Part shown: piece after piece, positions 25,378-34,590 of the stretch
Position numbering within the stretch: position 1 is the stretch's first letter
Layout: each line of letters begins with the position of its first letter
Notes under the pieces: generated by a model
What the model saw: the letters and a program-made list of their open reading frames with translations, nothing else
Database searches by the model: none
Told to the model about the DNA's origin: nothing
Position numbers and translations under genes: made by a program
Assembly: GCF_001021975.1 (NCBI RefSeq)
Contig: NZ_CP009928.1
Location: 1 to 64,000 of the forward strand
Length of the DNA stretch: 64,000 nt
DNA from: Chryseobacterium gallinarum
Lineage (GTDB): Bacteria > Bacteroidota > Bacteroidia > Flavobacteriales > Weeksellaceae
Reading direction: 5' to 3'

Positions 25378-25465
25378 AGTAACTAATAATAGTTCGTTTT
25401 TGTATCTCTTAATAAAAAAATAGTGGTAACTTTGCAGTAACTTACATTAGTAACATCAAAGTAAC
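25378..25465. promoter_or_regulatory. Divergent promoter/operator region with AGTAAC repeats
   Basis: TAACTTTG at 25427-25434 is a -7 box for the HxlR gene. AGTAAC occurs at 25378, 25436, 25449 and 25460, with GTAACTTAC (25437-25445) a dyad around one of them. The cluster between the two divergent genes is a likely HxlR operator. The operator reading is inference. Confidence 0.5.
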
Positions 25466-25509
25466 GGATGAAATCCCGTTTGGTATAAGCTAAAAATGAA
25501 CATCTTCCT

Positions 25510-25893
25510 ATGAAAAAGAATGAATTAATGCAATACAGCTGTCCTTTAGGCAAGGCAATGGCCGCATTGGGAAGCAAATGGAAACCTATTATTGTACTGG
25601 TGATCAAGGATCGGAAGCTGCGCTTCGGAGAATTAGCAGTACGTATTAATGTCATTTCCAGAAAGGTACTGACCGATCAGCTTAGGGAAATGGAAACGGA
25701 CGGACTTGTTATCCGTGAAGAATTTAAAGAACTCCCTCCACGAGTGGAATATTCTCTTACAGAAAAAGGATTGGCTTTATTGCCTATTTTATATTTACTG
25801 GAAGAATGGGAAGCAAAATATCAGGTGAAAGGAGTACATTCGAGAGATTGTGCTATATTAAAAAAAGAAATGAATAAGGCTGTCAATATTTGA
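25510..25893 (+). CDS. HxlR-family (DUF24) redox-sensing regulator
   Basis: A 127-residue winged-helix regulator with the conserved N-terminal Cys11 (MQYSCPLGKAM) that senses electrophiles or oxidants in this family, followed by LGSKWKPIIVLVI, RFGELAVRINVISRKVLTDQ and EMETDGLVIREEF. Likely represses the divergent OYE reductase and itself until Cys11 is modified. That wiring is inferred from gene arrangement. Confidence 0.92.
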   Translation: MKKNELMQYSCPLGKAMAALGSKWKPIIVLVIKDRKLRFGELAVRINVISRKVLTDQLREMETDGLVIREEFKELPPRVEYSLTEKGLALLPILYLLEEWEAKYQVKGVHSRDCAILKKEMNKAVNI

Positions 25894-25945
25894 TAGTCTT
25901 ATTTTTTTAACCTGATCATTAGATTATTTTATAGGAACTCCTTAA

Positions 25946-25990
25946 AACATCCCGGGCTTTCAGAAATCTGAAAGCCCGGGTGTTTGTTTT
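25946..25990. terminator. Strong bidirectional terminator
   Basis: Perfect 14-bp stem CCCGGGCTTTCAGA / TCTGAAAGCCCGGG (25951-25980), flanked by A and T runs, between the convergent HxlR gene and the E1 gene. Confidence 0.85.
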
Positions 25991-25997
25991 ATTTCAA

Positions 25998-28430
25998 TTA
26001 GAATATCGCAGGATATTTCTGAGGATTAGCTTCGTTAAACATCGCGTAAATCTTTTCTACCATATCATCTGCAGATGGTTTACTGAAGTAATCACCATCA
26101 CTTGCATACGCCGGTCTGTGATCATTAGCAGAAATGGTTAATGGATCTGAATCAAGATATCTGAATGCTTTTTGCTTTTCTAAGATTTGTTGTAAAATAA
26201 ATCCTGTAGTTCCTCCTTCCACATCTTCATCAATTACTACCAGTCTGTTTGTTTTCTTCACACTTTCAGCAATTTCATGAGATAAATCGAAAGGAATCAA
26301 TGACTGAATATCAATGACCTCTGCGGAAATACCTAATTTCTCCAGTTCGTTGGCTGCTTCCGTTACAATTCTCCATGTAGAGCCATAAGTTACCAAAGTA
26401 ACATCTGTACCTTCTTTGGTCACTTCTATTTTTCCTACAGGAACTGTAAATTCACCTAGGTTATCAGGTTGTTTCTCCTTCAATCTGTATCCGTTCAGAC
26501 ATTCCACGATAATGGCCGGCTCATCCGCCTGAAGCATTGTATTATAGAAACCTGCTGCTTTCGTAAGGTTTCTTGGAACCAATACTAAAATACCTTTTGA
26601 AAGGTTCAGGATTCCTGCCATCGGAGAACCTGAATGCCAGATCCCTTCTAATCTGTGTCCTCTTGTTCTGATGATCAGAGGAGCTTTCTGACCTCCTTTA
26701 GTCCTATATTGTACAGTGGCCAGGTCATCACTCATTCCCTGTAAACAGTAAAGAACATAATCCAGGTACTGGATTTCAGCAATCGGTCTCAGACCTCTCA
26801 TCGCCATACCAATACCCTGGCCTAAAATAGTAGCTTCACGAATCCCTGTATCAGCGACGCGCAATGCACCGTATTTCTCCTGCATTCCTTCCAATCCCTG
26901 GTTTACATCACCGATGTTTCCGGTATCTTCACCAAAGATTAAGGTTTCAGGATATTTTGAGAAAATTTTGTCGAAGTTGTTTCTGATCACTACTCTTCCG
27001 TCTACCTCTTCAGAACTGTCAGAATATACCGGCTTGATTTCTTTGATATTTTCAGCTTTCCATTGAGATTCTGAATACAGGTGAGAAGAATAGTTATCTT
27101 TTTCAATTTCAGCTACCTCATTGTATTTCTGCATCAGCTGGTTTCTTTCCGCAGAATTAGTTCCCCTTGTAGCCAATAACACTTTTCTTGCCAAATGGAA
27201 GACATCTTTTTTAGCTTTGGAAACCAATTTATTAAACTGGTTAATATAAGTTTCTACTTCAGCATTCTGACCTTTAAGGTTTTCCACTAAAGGTAAAATG
27301 GATTGAATTAAGTCTGTAATAGTTTTCTGATAGTTGTCCCAGGCAGCTTTTTGTCCTGCTTTTGCTGTTTTTTTCGCTTCTTCATCTATTGCATCCAGTT
27401 CTTCAGCTGTAGCGATAACTTCTTCTTTTCCGTCAATTTCAATAGAATAATTCAGAATCCATTCCTTGAATTTTGCCAATCCGTCGAATTCTGCTTCCCA
27501 GGCAAGACGTTCTTCATTTTTGTATCTTTCGTGAGACCCTGATGTAGAGTGGCCTTGAGGCTGGGTAACATCCACCACGTGAACCACTACAGGAATGCTT
27601 TCTGTTCTTGCAAAATGTTCTGCTTTAGCATAAGCATCCAATAATGCGGGATAATCCCAGGCTTTTACCTGGATAATCTCACAACCCTGTTTTTCCCCTT
27701 CTTTTCTCTGGAAACCGCTTAGCATTTCGCTTATATCTGCCTTTGCTCTTTGATTTTTGGTAGGAACCGAAATCCCATATCCGTCATCCCATATAGAAAC
27801 AATCATAGGTACCTGAAGTGCACAGGCTGCATTTAATGTTTCCCAGAAATGACCTTCTGCTGTAGAAGCATCTCCAATGGTACCAAAAGCAACCTCATTT
27901 CCTCCTTTCGAAAACTTTTCAGATCCTTCAAATGTTACACTTTTATAAATGGTAGAAGCCTGTGCCAATCCCAACAATCTCGGCATTTGTCCTGCCGTAG
28001 GGGATATATCGGAAGAAATATTCTTCTGTGCCGTAAGATCCTTCCAGCTTCCATCTTCATTCAAACTTCTTGTTGCAAAGTGACCGTTCATCTGTCTTCC
28101 AGCTGAAGCGGGCTCTCTTTCCACATTTGTATCTGCATACATCTGTGCAAAGAAGCTTTCCACCGTTAAAGCACCTACTGCCAATGCAAAAGTCTGATCC
28201 CTGTAATACCCTGAACGGAAATCTCCATTTCTGAAAACCTTCGCCATTGCCAACTGAGGCAGCTCCTTACCATCGCCAAAAATTCCAAATTTAGCTTTTC
28301 CTGTAAGTACTTCTCTTCTTCCAAGATACGACATTTCACGAGAAACCCTTCCCAACTTGTAATCCTCAAGTATCTGATTTTTAAAATCTTGAAAGGAAAT
28401 TTGCTGTGTTTCAATATAAGTTGTTTGCAT
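25998..28430 (-). CDS. Fused E1 alpha/beta 2-oxoacid dehydrogenase (branched-chain type)
   Basis: Thiamine-diphosphate E1 that decarboxylates branched-chain 2-oxoacids in the BCKDH complex. An 810-residue fusion: the alpha half holds the TPP/Mg motif (GDASTAEGHFWETLNAACAL to DDGYGIS), a helical linker occupies about 370-470, and the beta half has EDTGNIGDVNQGLEG, YDGV-like PIAEIQYLDYV and a C-terminal domain (EDVEGGTTGFILQQI). One polypeptide for both subunits is usual in flavobacteria. E2 is not in this window; lpdA could supply E3. Confidence 0.93.
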   Translation of the reverse strand: MQTTYIETQQISFQDFKNQILEDYKLGRVSREMSYLGRREVLTGKAKFGIFGDGKELPQLAMAKVFRNGDFRSGYYRDQTFALAVGALTVESFFAQMYADTNVEREPASAGRQMNGHFATRSLNEDGSWKDLTAQKNISSDISPTAGQMPRLLGLAQASTIYKSVTFEGSEKFSKGGNEVAFGTIGDASTAEGHFWETLNAACALQVPMIVSIWDDGYGISVPTKNQRAKADISEMLSGFQRKEGEKQGCEIIQVKAWDYPALLDAYAKAEHFARTESIPVVVHVVDVTQPQGHSTSGSHERYKNEERLAWEAEFDGLAKFKEWILNYSIEIDGKEEVIATAEELDAIDEEAKKTAKAGQKAAWDNYQKTITDLIQSILPLVENLKGQNAEVETYINQFNKLVSKAKKDVFHLARKVLLATRGTNSAERNQLMQKYNEVAEIEKDNYSSHLYSESQWKAENIKEIKPVYSDSSEEVDGRVVIRNNFDKIFSKYPETLIFGEDTGNIGDVNQGLEGMQEKYGALRVADTGIREATILGQGIGMAMRGLRPIAEIQYLDYVLYCLQGMSDDLATVQYRTKGGQKAPLIIRTRGHRLEGIWHSGSPMAGILNLSKGILVLVPRNLTKAAGFYNTMLQADEPAIIVECLNGYRLKEKQPDNLGEFTVPVGKIEVTKEGTDVTLVTYGSTWRIVTEAANELEKLGISAEVIDIQSLIPFDLSHEIAESVKKTNRLVVIDEDVEGGTTGFILQQILEKQKAFRYLDSDPLTISANDHRPAYASDGDYFSKPSADDMVEKIYAMFNEANPQKYPAIF

Positions 28431-28566
28431 AGCTAAGTATAAAAGTTTTTATTCTTCAAGTATTTTGCTAATATACACTTTTTAAATTAATTTTAATTTT
28501 TAATAATCTTTTTTAAAAATTTGATAATAAAAAAAATTGTACTTTATTTTGAAAAAAATTGTAAAG

Positions 28567-28860
28567 ATGGAAAAAAAGTCGCCTCATATTCTGAACGCAT
28601 CCAGCAATCTTTTGGGCTTTTCCCTGATTATCATCACCTCCCTGAAGATCACTAAAATCAGTCAGGGTACATATTTAGACGAATTTGCCGGTTTTGCCAG
28701 CATCCTTTTTGCCTTCAGCTGTTTTTTTTCATTTCTGGCCATTAGAACAAAAAGTGAAAAGCGGGAATATACGTTTGAGTCTATTGCAGATTATTTATTT
28801 TTAATCGCCTTATTTTGTATAGTTTTAGCTGTTATTATTGTAACGCTGAAAATACTCTAA
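28567..28860 (+). CDS. Small membrane protein, three helices
   Basis: A 97-residue product from the ATG at 28567 (the frame is open further up to a TTG). It has three hydrophobic segments: NASSNLLGFSLIIITSL, FASILFAFSCFFSFLAI and YLFLIALFCIVLAVIIV. No known motif. The upstream gene is divergent and the next is convergent, so it is transcribed on its own. Confidence 0.6.
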   Translation: MEKKSPHILNASSNLLGFSLIIITSLKITKISQGTYLDEFAGFASILFAFSCFFSFLAIRTKSEKREYTFESIADYLFLIALFCIVLAVIIVTLKIL

Positions 28861-29010
28861 TTAATTTTATTCTGTTTTTGCAATATATAATAGTATAAAA
28901 TCATTATTTATCTCACTTGTAATTGAAATTAATAACTTTTGAAATTCTAAATACTTCTCTATAAAAGAAAATCGGAATATGATCTATTCCGATTTATATA
29001 ATGATTGTAT

Positions 29011-29991
29011 TTAAAATTTTCGTTCTATTACATAATCAAGCATACTGTGGAGCGATTTTCTTGCTTGAGAATCCGGAAATTCATTCAGAATATTTTTCGC
29101 TTTTTGTTGAAAATCTTTCATGACTGTAATTGCATATTCCAATCCTCCGGAACTTTTTACAAACTCTATCAGCTCTTTAACTCTTTTGGGATTGTTATTA
29201 TATCGCTTTATTGTATTAAAATAATATTTCCTGTCCTTTTCATCGGCTTTTTTTAAAGTATAGATCAGAGGCAGTGTCATTTTTTGTTCTTTGATATCAA
29301 TCCCCACCGGCTTACCAATCACGTTAGAGCTCAGATAATCAAAGAGGTCATCCTTGATCTGAAAAGCCATTCCGGTATAGGTTCCGAAGTCCATCATCTT
29401 TTTGGCAAGATTTTCATCGGTACTGTTAGAAAGTACCCCGATTTCACAACAAGCCGCAATTAAAGTAGCAGTTTTCTGGCGGATGATTTCATAATAAACA
29501 TCCTCCGTAATATCCAGTTTCCTTGCTTTTTCCAACTGAAGCAGCTCTCCTTCCGACATTTCACGGATGGTTCTCGAAATCACTCCAAGCAAATCGTAAT
29601 CTTTGTGATCTGTAGATAACAATACTGATTTTGACAAAAGATAATCTCCCACCAATACGGCAATCTTATTCTTCCATAACGCGTTGATAGAAAAAAAATT
29701 TCTTCTTTTAAAGCTTTCATCCACCACATCATCATGTACTAAAGTAGCGGTATGAATCAGCTCAATCATTGAAGCACCGCGATAGGTTTTTTCCGTAACA
29801 TCTCCTACCAGTTTGGCACAAAGGAAGACAAACATAGGACGCATTTGCTTTCCCTTGGTTGTAACAATAAAACGGGTTACTTTGTCTAGTAAAGGCACTT
29901 TACTCTGCATCGATTCATAAAACTTCTGCTCGAAAAGTTTCATTTCTTCGTTAATCGGTTGCTTGATTTCTTCTACAATGTTTTTTGCCAC
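29011..29991 (-). CDS. Polyprenyl (octaprenyl/heptaprenyl) diphosphate synthase
   Basis: Trans-prenyltransferase that elongates farnesyl diphosphate to the side chain of menaquinone. 326 residues with the first Asp-rich motif D87-D88-V-V-D91 (LVHDDVVDESF), KQMRPMFVFL, EGELLQL, and the second Asp-rich motif in QIKDDLFDY. Chain length cannot be fixed by eye. A TATCTTTG -7 box (30028-30035) lies upstream on the minus strand. Confidence 0.92.
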   Translation of the reverse strand: MAKNIVEEIKQPINEEMKLFEQKFYESMQSKVPLLDKVTRFIVTTKGKQMRPMFVFLCAKLVGDVTEKTYRGASMIELIHTATLVHDDVVDESFKRRNFFSINALWKNKIAVLVGDYLLSKSVLLSTDHKDYDLLGVISRTIREMSEGELLQLEKARKLDITEDVYYEIIRQKTATLIAACCEIGVLSNSTDENLAKKMMDFGTYTGMAFQIKDDLFDYLSSNVIGKPVGIDIKEQKMTLPLIYTLKKADEKDRKYYFNTIKRYNNNPKRVKELIEFVKSSGGLEYAITVMKDFQQKAKNILNEFPDSQARKSLHSMLDYVIERKF

Positions 29992-30027
29992 AATCTGCGA
30001 ATGCTGGATGAATAATTATTAATATCA

Positions 30028-30035
30028 CAAAGATA
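30028..30035 (-). promoter_or_regulatory. Promoter -7 box TATCTTTG
   Basis: TAnnTTTG on the minus strand, about 37 bases before the polyprenyl synthase start. Confidence 0.5.
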
Positions 30036-30063
30036 ATTTTTTTCGGCCAATTTTAAGGGAAAA

Positions 30064-30942
30064 TTAATCTCCTAGTTTTTCTTTAGGAACAAAATAGAAA
30101 GATGGTTTTACCCGGATCATTGAATATTTAAACTTTTCTCCTGAAAAATACACTCCTTTTTCATCCACAGCTATTCCTTCAATCTGACCGATTGCCGTAG
30201 CACTTCCCAGATAATACTTTCTGGGGCTTTCTTTAAAAAATACACCCGGCTCAGTCTCTGTAAAAATATATAAAAACACTTCTGTTTTCTTTGTATATCC
30301 TACCAGATAAAGCTTTTTGTCAAAATAGGCCGCATCCGTTACCATATATTGGGTTCTATAGGATTCTGTTTTTACAGCTTCCTGCTTTTCATAAATTTCA
30401 GGATCTAACACATAGTGTACTGTTCCTTTTGATGCCCATTCTTTGGTAAAGAGATGAAGTTTTCCGTGGGCAAAAATCATTGCCTCAGCATCAAAGTCCG
30501 TATTAAAGTAATTGGAAATATAATCGGTTTGCTCCGGATAATGGAACAAGATCTCCTTAATCTGATCATTTCGCAGGCTGTCATTTTGAACAGGAACTTT
30601 AAAGATCTTAAGGTGTCTCCTGCTTCCGTCATTGTTTCCAAAGTCTCCGATATAGAAATTCGCTCCGTCATTGGCTAATGCTTCCCAATCTGTATTTTTG
30701 CCTTTTACAGGTAAAGTTTTTACCACTTCTCCTGATGTTTTACTGATTTCAAAAAGTTCCGGAGCATTCCCACTGTCATTAAAGGTGTAGATTTTTCCGT
30801 TAAAAATAGTCAGGCCGGAAGTTTCCCGGACTTTATCATCCAGATAACCGAGCCTGTACTTTCCTATTTTCAGGAAGTCAAGTTGTTGTGAAAATACAGT
30901 TTGGAAAACAATACAGCTAAAAAGCAGAAGAGTTTTTTTCAT
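30064..30942 (-). CDS. Secreted beta-propeller-like protein, function unknown
   Basis: A 292-residue protein from the ATG at 30942 (a TTG-started longer frame is less likely). Signal peptide MKKTLLLFSCIVFQTVFSQ, then repeating beta-strand units such as GLTIFNGKIYTFNDSGN, DWEALANDGANFYIGDFGN and TEKDAAYFDKKLYLVGY-like blades. This resembles SdiA-regulated / six-bladed propeller domains without a catalytic motif. It lies on the same strand as the sterol desaturase-family gene, about 240 bases from it. Confidence 0.6.
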   Translation of the reverse strand: MKKTLLLFSCIVFQTVFSQQLDFLKIGKYRLGYLDDKVRETSGLTIFNGKIYTFNDSGNAPELFEISKTSGEVVKTLPVKGKNTDWEALANDGANFYIGDFGNNDGSRRHLKIFKVPVQNDSLRNDQIKEILFHYPEQTDYISNYFNTDFDAEAMIFAHGKLHLFTKEWASKGTVHYVLDPEIYEKQEAVKTESYRTQYMVTDAAYFDKKLYLVGYTKKTEVFLYIFTETEPGVFFKESPRKYYLGSATAIGQIEGIAVDEKGVYFSGEKFKYSMIRVKPSFYFVPKEKLGD

Positions 30943-31125
30943 AAGGCAAAAATAAGCATTCTGTTTAAATGGAAGTATGAGGAGACGGTGTTCAGATTCA
31001 ACGGACAAAAATGCTCAGCCGCAAACTACGTTCTTTATTTAGTGACTGTAAATAATCTATAAAATTTTATTAGCAGGAACCATTTGTACGTTTACCTGTT
31101 TGCCTTTGCAGTCTCTTCTTTCCAC

Positions 31126-31156
31126 AAAAAAACGGGCTAAAGCCCGTCCTATAGAT
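31126..31156 (-). terminator. Terminator/REP-like hairpin, first copy (CGGGCT-AA-AGCCCG)
   Basis: ACGGGCT (31132-31138) AA AGCCCGT (31141-31147), preceded by an A-run that is a T-run on the minus strand, followed by CCTATAGAT. It ends the sterol desaturase-family gene. A near copy, including the CTATnGAT flank, ends the S9 peptidase gene at 41096-41125. Confidence 0.75.
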
Positions 31157-31178
31157 TTCTATTGATATAAATATTGAA

Positions 31179-32132
31179 TTAGGCAGATACCTGCTTTTCA
31201 AGATTTTCCTTTTGTTCTTTCTTTTTTGCCTGTCTTGCAAAATATTCTTTCTGATATTGTCTGACCGTTTTCCCGGTTCCATCATGTCTCCATCCCGGAG
31301 AATTAAAAATGTAATTAATGCGGTCACTGAATGTCAATCCCGGCTGTTTAAGGTCTTTCCAGATCTTCCTCCATTCATAAAAAAGCACGGTATCCGGCCT
31401 GTTATCCGGCATTTTAGGATAGATTCCATATTTTACGGGAACATTAGGGTCTTCTTTTTCAAAGGTTCCGAATATCTTGTCCCAGATGATGAGACACATG
31501 CCCATGTTTTTATCAAGATATTTAACATTACATGCATGATGCACACGGTGGTGAGAAGGTGTGACTAAAATATGTTCCAGGAAACCCATACTTTTCACAG
31601 TTTGTGTATGTACCCATGTTCCATATACCTGTCCGATCGCATAGGCTACCATAATATGCCAAGGATTGAACCCCAGGAATGCCAGCGGTGAAAAGTATAA
31701 ATACCGGTAAAGCGGCTGCAGCACAGGGCTTCTGAAGCCTGTTGTAAGATTAAAAAATTCTGAACTGTGGTGGGTAATATGAACCGCCCAGAATGCCCGG
31801 GAACGGTGATCTACATAATGCAACACATAATAGGCGAAGTCTGTAATAACAAAACAAGCCAGCAGATACCAGATGCTAAGATCCCATGAGAAAATCCTAT
31901 GGTGATAAAAGAAAAACATTACCCCCATGGCGAAAGCCTTCATGATAAGGTCCAGGCCGAAATTCATCAAAGCCAGATAAATGTTTGTTGCAAGATCTTT
32001 ACCACTATACAATTTGGCTTCGGAAACATGGCTATAAATCATTTCAGCTAAAATAACCGTTGCATGTAGCGGAATGGCCCACGCATACACATTTTCCAGC
32101 CCATCCTCGCTCATAAGAAAATCCATCATCAT
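31179..32132 (-). CDS. Sterol desaturase / fatty acid hydroxylase-family membrane protein
   Basis: Di-iron membrane oxygenase family (FA_hydroxylase). 317 residues with several membrane helices and three His clusters: LHYVDHRSRAFWAVH, VHITHHSSEFFN and SHHRVHHACN. Substrate unknown; relatives act on sterols, carotenoids or lipids. A TACCTTTG -7 box (32147-32154) lies 15 bases before the start. The C-terminal tail is Lys/Glu-rich. Confidence 0.88.
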   Translation of the reverse strand: MMMDFLMSEDGLENVYAWAIPLHATVILAEMIYSHVSEAKLYSGKDLATNIYLALMNFGLDLIMKAFAMGVMFFFYHHRIFSWDLSIWYLLACFVITDFAYYVLHYVDHRSRAFWAVHITHHSSEFFNLTTGFRSPVLQPLYRYLYFSPLAFLGFNPWHIMVAYAIGQVYGTWVHTQTVKSMGFLEHILVTPSHHRVHHACNVKYLDKNMGMCLIIWDKIFGTFEKEDPNVPVKYGIYPKMPDNRPDTVLFYEWRKIWKDLKQPGLTFSDRINYIFNSPGWRHDGTGKTVRQYQKEYFARQAKKKEQKENLEKQVSA

Positions 32133-32146
32133 ACATAATTTTTATG

Positions 32147-32154
32147 CAAAGGTA
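32147..32154 (-). promoter_or_regulatory. Promoter -7 box TACCTTTG
   Basis: TAnnTTTG on the minus strand just upstream of the sterol desaturase-family gene. Confidence 0.5.
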
Positions 32155-32204
32155 GGATTTTAAGGAATGTTTTAAGAGAGTTTTAAGTTTTTTTTAAGGA
32201 AATT

Positions 32205-33239
32205 TTAATCCGCTGTTTTGTTGGCTAACTGCCCGCAGGCAGCGTCAATATCTCCTCCACGGCTTCTTCTGACCATCACTGTTATCCCTGCGCTTTCAAG
32301 CTGTCTGATATAATTTTCTTCAGCCTGTTTGTTGCACTGGTCATATTTCCCGTCACCGATAGGGTTATACTGAATAAGATTCACTTTAGACGGAACCTGT
32401 TTGCAATATCTGATAAGAGCTTTGATATCTTCATCTCCATCATTGATGCCCTTCCATACACAATATTCAAAAGTAATTACGGAACCAGTTTTCTGATACC
32501 AGTATTGAAGAGCTTCCATAATATCCGTCAACGGAAACTTATCCGAAAAAGGCATGATCTCATTACGCTTGGATTCGATAGCAGAATGAAGTGACAAGGC
32601 CAGCTTCACGCGCAATTCTTCATCAGCAAGCATTTTCATCATCTTCGGAATCCCTGATGTGGAAACGGTAATTCTTCTTGGAGACATCCCCAACCCCTCC
32701 GGCTGGGTAATTTTCCTGATCGCTTCCACTACATTTTTGTAATTCATCATCGGCTCTCCCATTCCCATAAATACGATATTGGAAAGTGGCCTGTCAAAAT
32801 ACATTTTACTCTGGCTGTCAATCAGGGCAACCTGGTCTACAATTTCAGCCACTTCAAGGTTTCTCATCCTTTTCAGTCTTGCTGTAGCGCAGAATTCGCA
32901 GTTTAATGAGCAGCCAACCTGAGAGGAAACACAAGCTGTAGTTCTTGTTTCTGTAGGAATAAGAACAGATTCTACCAGTAATCCGTCGTGAAGTTTCACT
33001 CCGTTTTTGATGGTTCCGTCTGAGCTTTTCTGAAGAAGATCGACAGAAACAGGATTAATGGTGTATTCTTCGGAAATTCTTTCACGAAGATTTTTCGAAA
33101 GATTCGTCATTTCATCAATCGAATGGAGGTTTTTACTCCATAGCCAGTCATAGACCTGTTTCGCACGAAACGGCTTTTCTCCTAAAGACACAAAATAGTC
33201 TTTAAGCTGGTCTAGTGATAATGTACGGATATCTTTCAT
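32205..33239 (-). CDS. rlmN: 23S rRNA (adenine2503-C2)-methyltransferase
   Basis: Radical-SAM enzyme methylating A2503 of 23S rRNA and A37 of some tRNAs. The radical-SAM cluster is C110-S-L-N-C114-E-F-C117, and GEPMMNY is the GGEPL-like SAM motif; the C-terminal Cys of DAACGQL is the second methyl-transfer residue. 344 residues is normal. It follows queA on the same strand with an inverted repeat in the 86-base gap. Confidence 0.96.
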   Translation of the reverse strand: MKDIRTLSLDQLKDYFVSLGEKPFRAKQVYDWLWSKNLHSIDEMTNLSKNLRERISEEYTINPVSVDLLQKSSDGTIKNGVKLHDGLLVESVLIPTETRTTACVSSQVGCSLNCEFCATARLKRMRNLEVAEIVDQVALIDSQSKMYFDRPLSNIVFMGMGEPMMNYKNVVEAIRKITQPEGLGMSPRRITVSTSGIPKMMKMLADEELRVKLALSLHSAIESKRNEIMPFSDKFPLTDIMEALQYWYQKTGSVITFEYCVWKGINDGDEDIKALIRYCKQVPSKVNLIQYNPIGDGKYDQCNKQAEENYIRQLESAGITVMVRRSRGGDIDAACGQLANKTAD

Positions 33240-33246
33240 AATATTG

Positions 33247-33316
33247 AAGAGCCAGGTTAAAGTGAAAAGTTTTTAAGTCTGATATTTCGACGTGTACTAC
33301 TTTTAACCTGGCTCTT
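33247..33316. repeat. 15-bp inverted repeat between queA and rlmN
   Basis: AAGAGCCAGGTTAAA (33247-33261) and its exact complement (33302-33316), spacer 40 bases. T-rich tail lies on the plus-strand side, where no plus-strand gene ends, so a simple terminator for queA does not fit well. Confidence 0.6.
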
Positions 33317-33325
33317 TTTACTTTT

Positions 33326-34375
33326 TTATAGGATTAACATTGCGTCACCGTAAGAATAGAATTTATATTTTTCTTTTACGGCTTCTTCATAAGCATGCAT
33401 GACGAAGTCTCTTCCTGCAAATGCAGCAATCATCATGATCAGAGTTGACTTCGGTGTGTGGAAGTTCGTGATCATTGAATTCGCAACTCCGAATTCGTGA
33501 GGAGGATAAATGAACTTGTTAGTCCATCCGTTGAAAGCTGATATTTTTTTATTTGAAGAAACTGAAGTTTCCAAGGCTCTCATGGTCGTAGTACCTACTG
33601 CACAGACTCTTCTGTGAGCATCCACCGCTTTATTGATGATTTCAGCGTTTTTCTCATCGATGATGATCTCTTCAGACTCCATTTTGTGCTTAGAAAGGTC
33701 TTCTACCTCGATCGGGTTAAAAGTTCCCAATCCCACGTGAAGGGTAACTTCTGCAAAATTGATTCCTTTGATTTCCAATCTTTTCATCAGATGCTTAGAG
33801 AAATGCAACCCCGCTGTAGGGGCAGCTACCGCTCCTTCTACTTTGGCATAAATGGTTTGGTATCTTTCTGCATCTTCAGGCTCTACTGCTCTTTTGATAT
33901 ATTTTGGAAGTGGGGTTTCTCCTAATTCTTTAAGTTTTGCTCTGAATTCTTCGTAAGAACCATCGAATAAGAATCTTAATGTTCTCCCTCTTGAAGTAGT
34001 GTTATCAATTACTTCAGCTACCAAAGATTCATCTTCAGTGAAGAATAATTTGTTACCAATTCTGATTTTTCTTGCAGGATCTACCAATACGTCCCATACT
34101 CTGGTTTCTTTATCAAGCTCCCTTAAAAGGAAAACTTCAATTTTAGCACCTGTCTTTTCTTTATTTCCATATAGACGAGCAGGGAAAACTTTCGTATTAT
34201 TGAAAATAAACAAATCATCCTCATCAAAATAGTCCACTACATCCTTGAATAATTTATGCTCAATAGTCTGTGTTTTTCTATCAAGTACCATTAATCTGGC
34301 TTCGTCTCTGTGTTCTGATGGGTGTTCTGCCAATAATTCTGCAGGAAGATCAAAATTAAAATCTGATGTTTTCAT
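33326..34375 (-). CDS. queA: S-adenosylmethionine:tRNA ribosyltransferase-isomerase
   Basis: Penultimate step of queuosine biosynthesis. 349 residues with the family blocks [43 protein letters not shown] and [14 protein letters not shown], and the C-terminal [27 protein letters not shown] box (34431-34438) lies upstream. Confidence 0.96.
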   Translation of the reverse strand: MKTSDFNFDLPAELLAEHPSEHRDEARLMVLDRKTQTIEHKLFKDVVDYFDEDDLFIFNNTKVFPARLYGNKEKTGAKIEVFLLRELDKETRVWDVLVDPARKIRIGNKLFFTEDESLVAEVIDNTTSRGRTLRFLFDGSYEEFRAKLKELGETPLPKYIKRAVEPEDAERYQTIYAKVEGAVAAPTAGLHFSKHLMKRLEIKGINFAEVTLHVGLGTFNPIEVEDLSKHKMESEEIIIDEKNAEIINKAVDAHRRVCAVGTTTMRALETSVSSNKKISAFNGWTNKFIYPPHEFGVANSMITNFHTPKSTLIMMIAAFAGRDFVMHAYEEAVKEKYKFYSYGDAMLIL

Positions 34376-34430
34376 TTTTTAAATTACGGTTTAAAAATTA
34401 TTGAAATTACATGGTGTAATTTTCGGAGTG

Positions 34431-34438
34431 CAAATATA
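34431..34438 (-). promoter_or_regulatory. Promoter -7 box TATATTTG of queA
   Basis: TAnnTTTG on the minus strand, 56 bases before the queA ATG. Confidence 0.45.
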
Positions 34439-34590
34439 CGACATTCATACCCCCTTTGTCAAGTATTATTTACAATGAAACATAAAACCGTATTTTTACG
34501 GGGCTCCGGGGTAAGAAAAAAGGCTTATTTTAGCTTTCTGCAAACCAGATCATCAATCGTTATTAAAGCAACACATCAAAAAATATAATT

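Noticed and set aside
31070..31327. 85-codon minus-strand ORF overlapping the end of the sterol desaturase-family gene
   Set aside because: It reads an out-of-frame copy of the same gene's 3' end through the terminator and has no family features.
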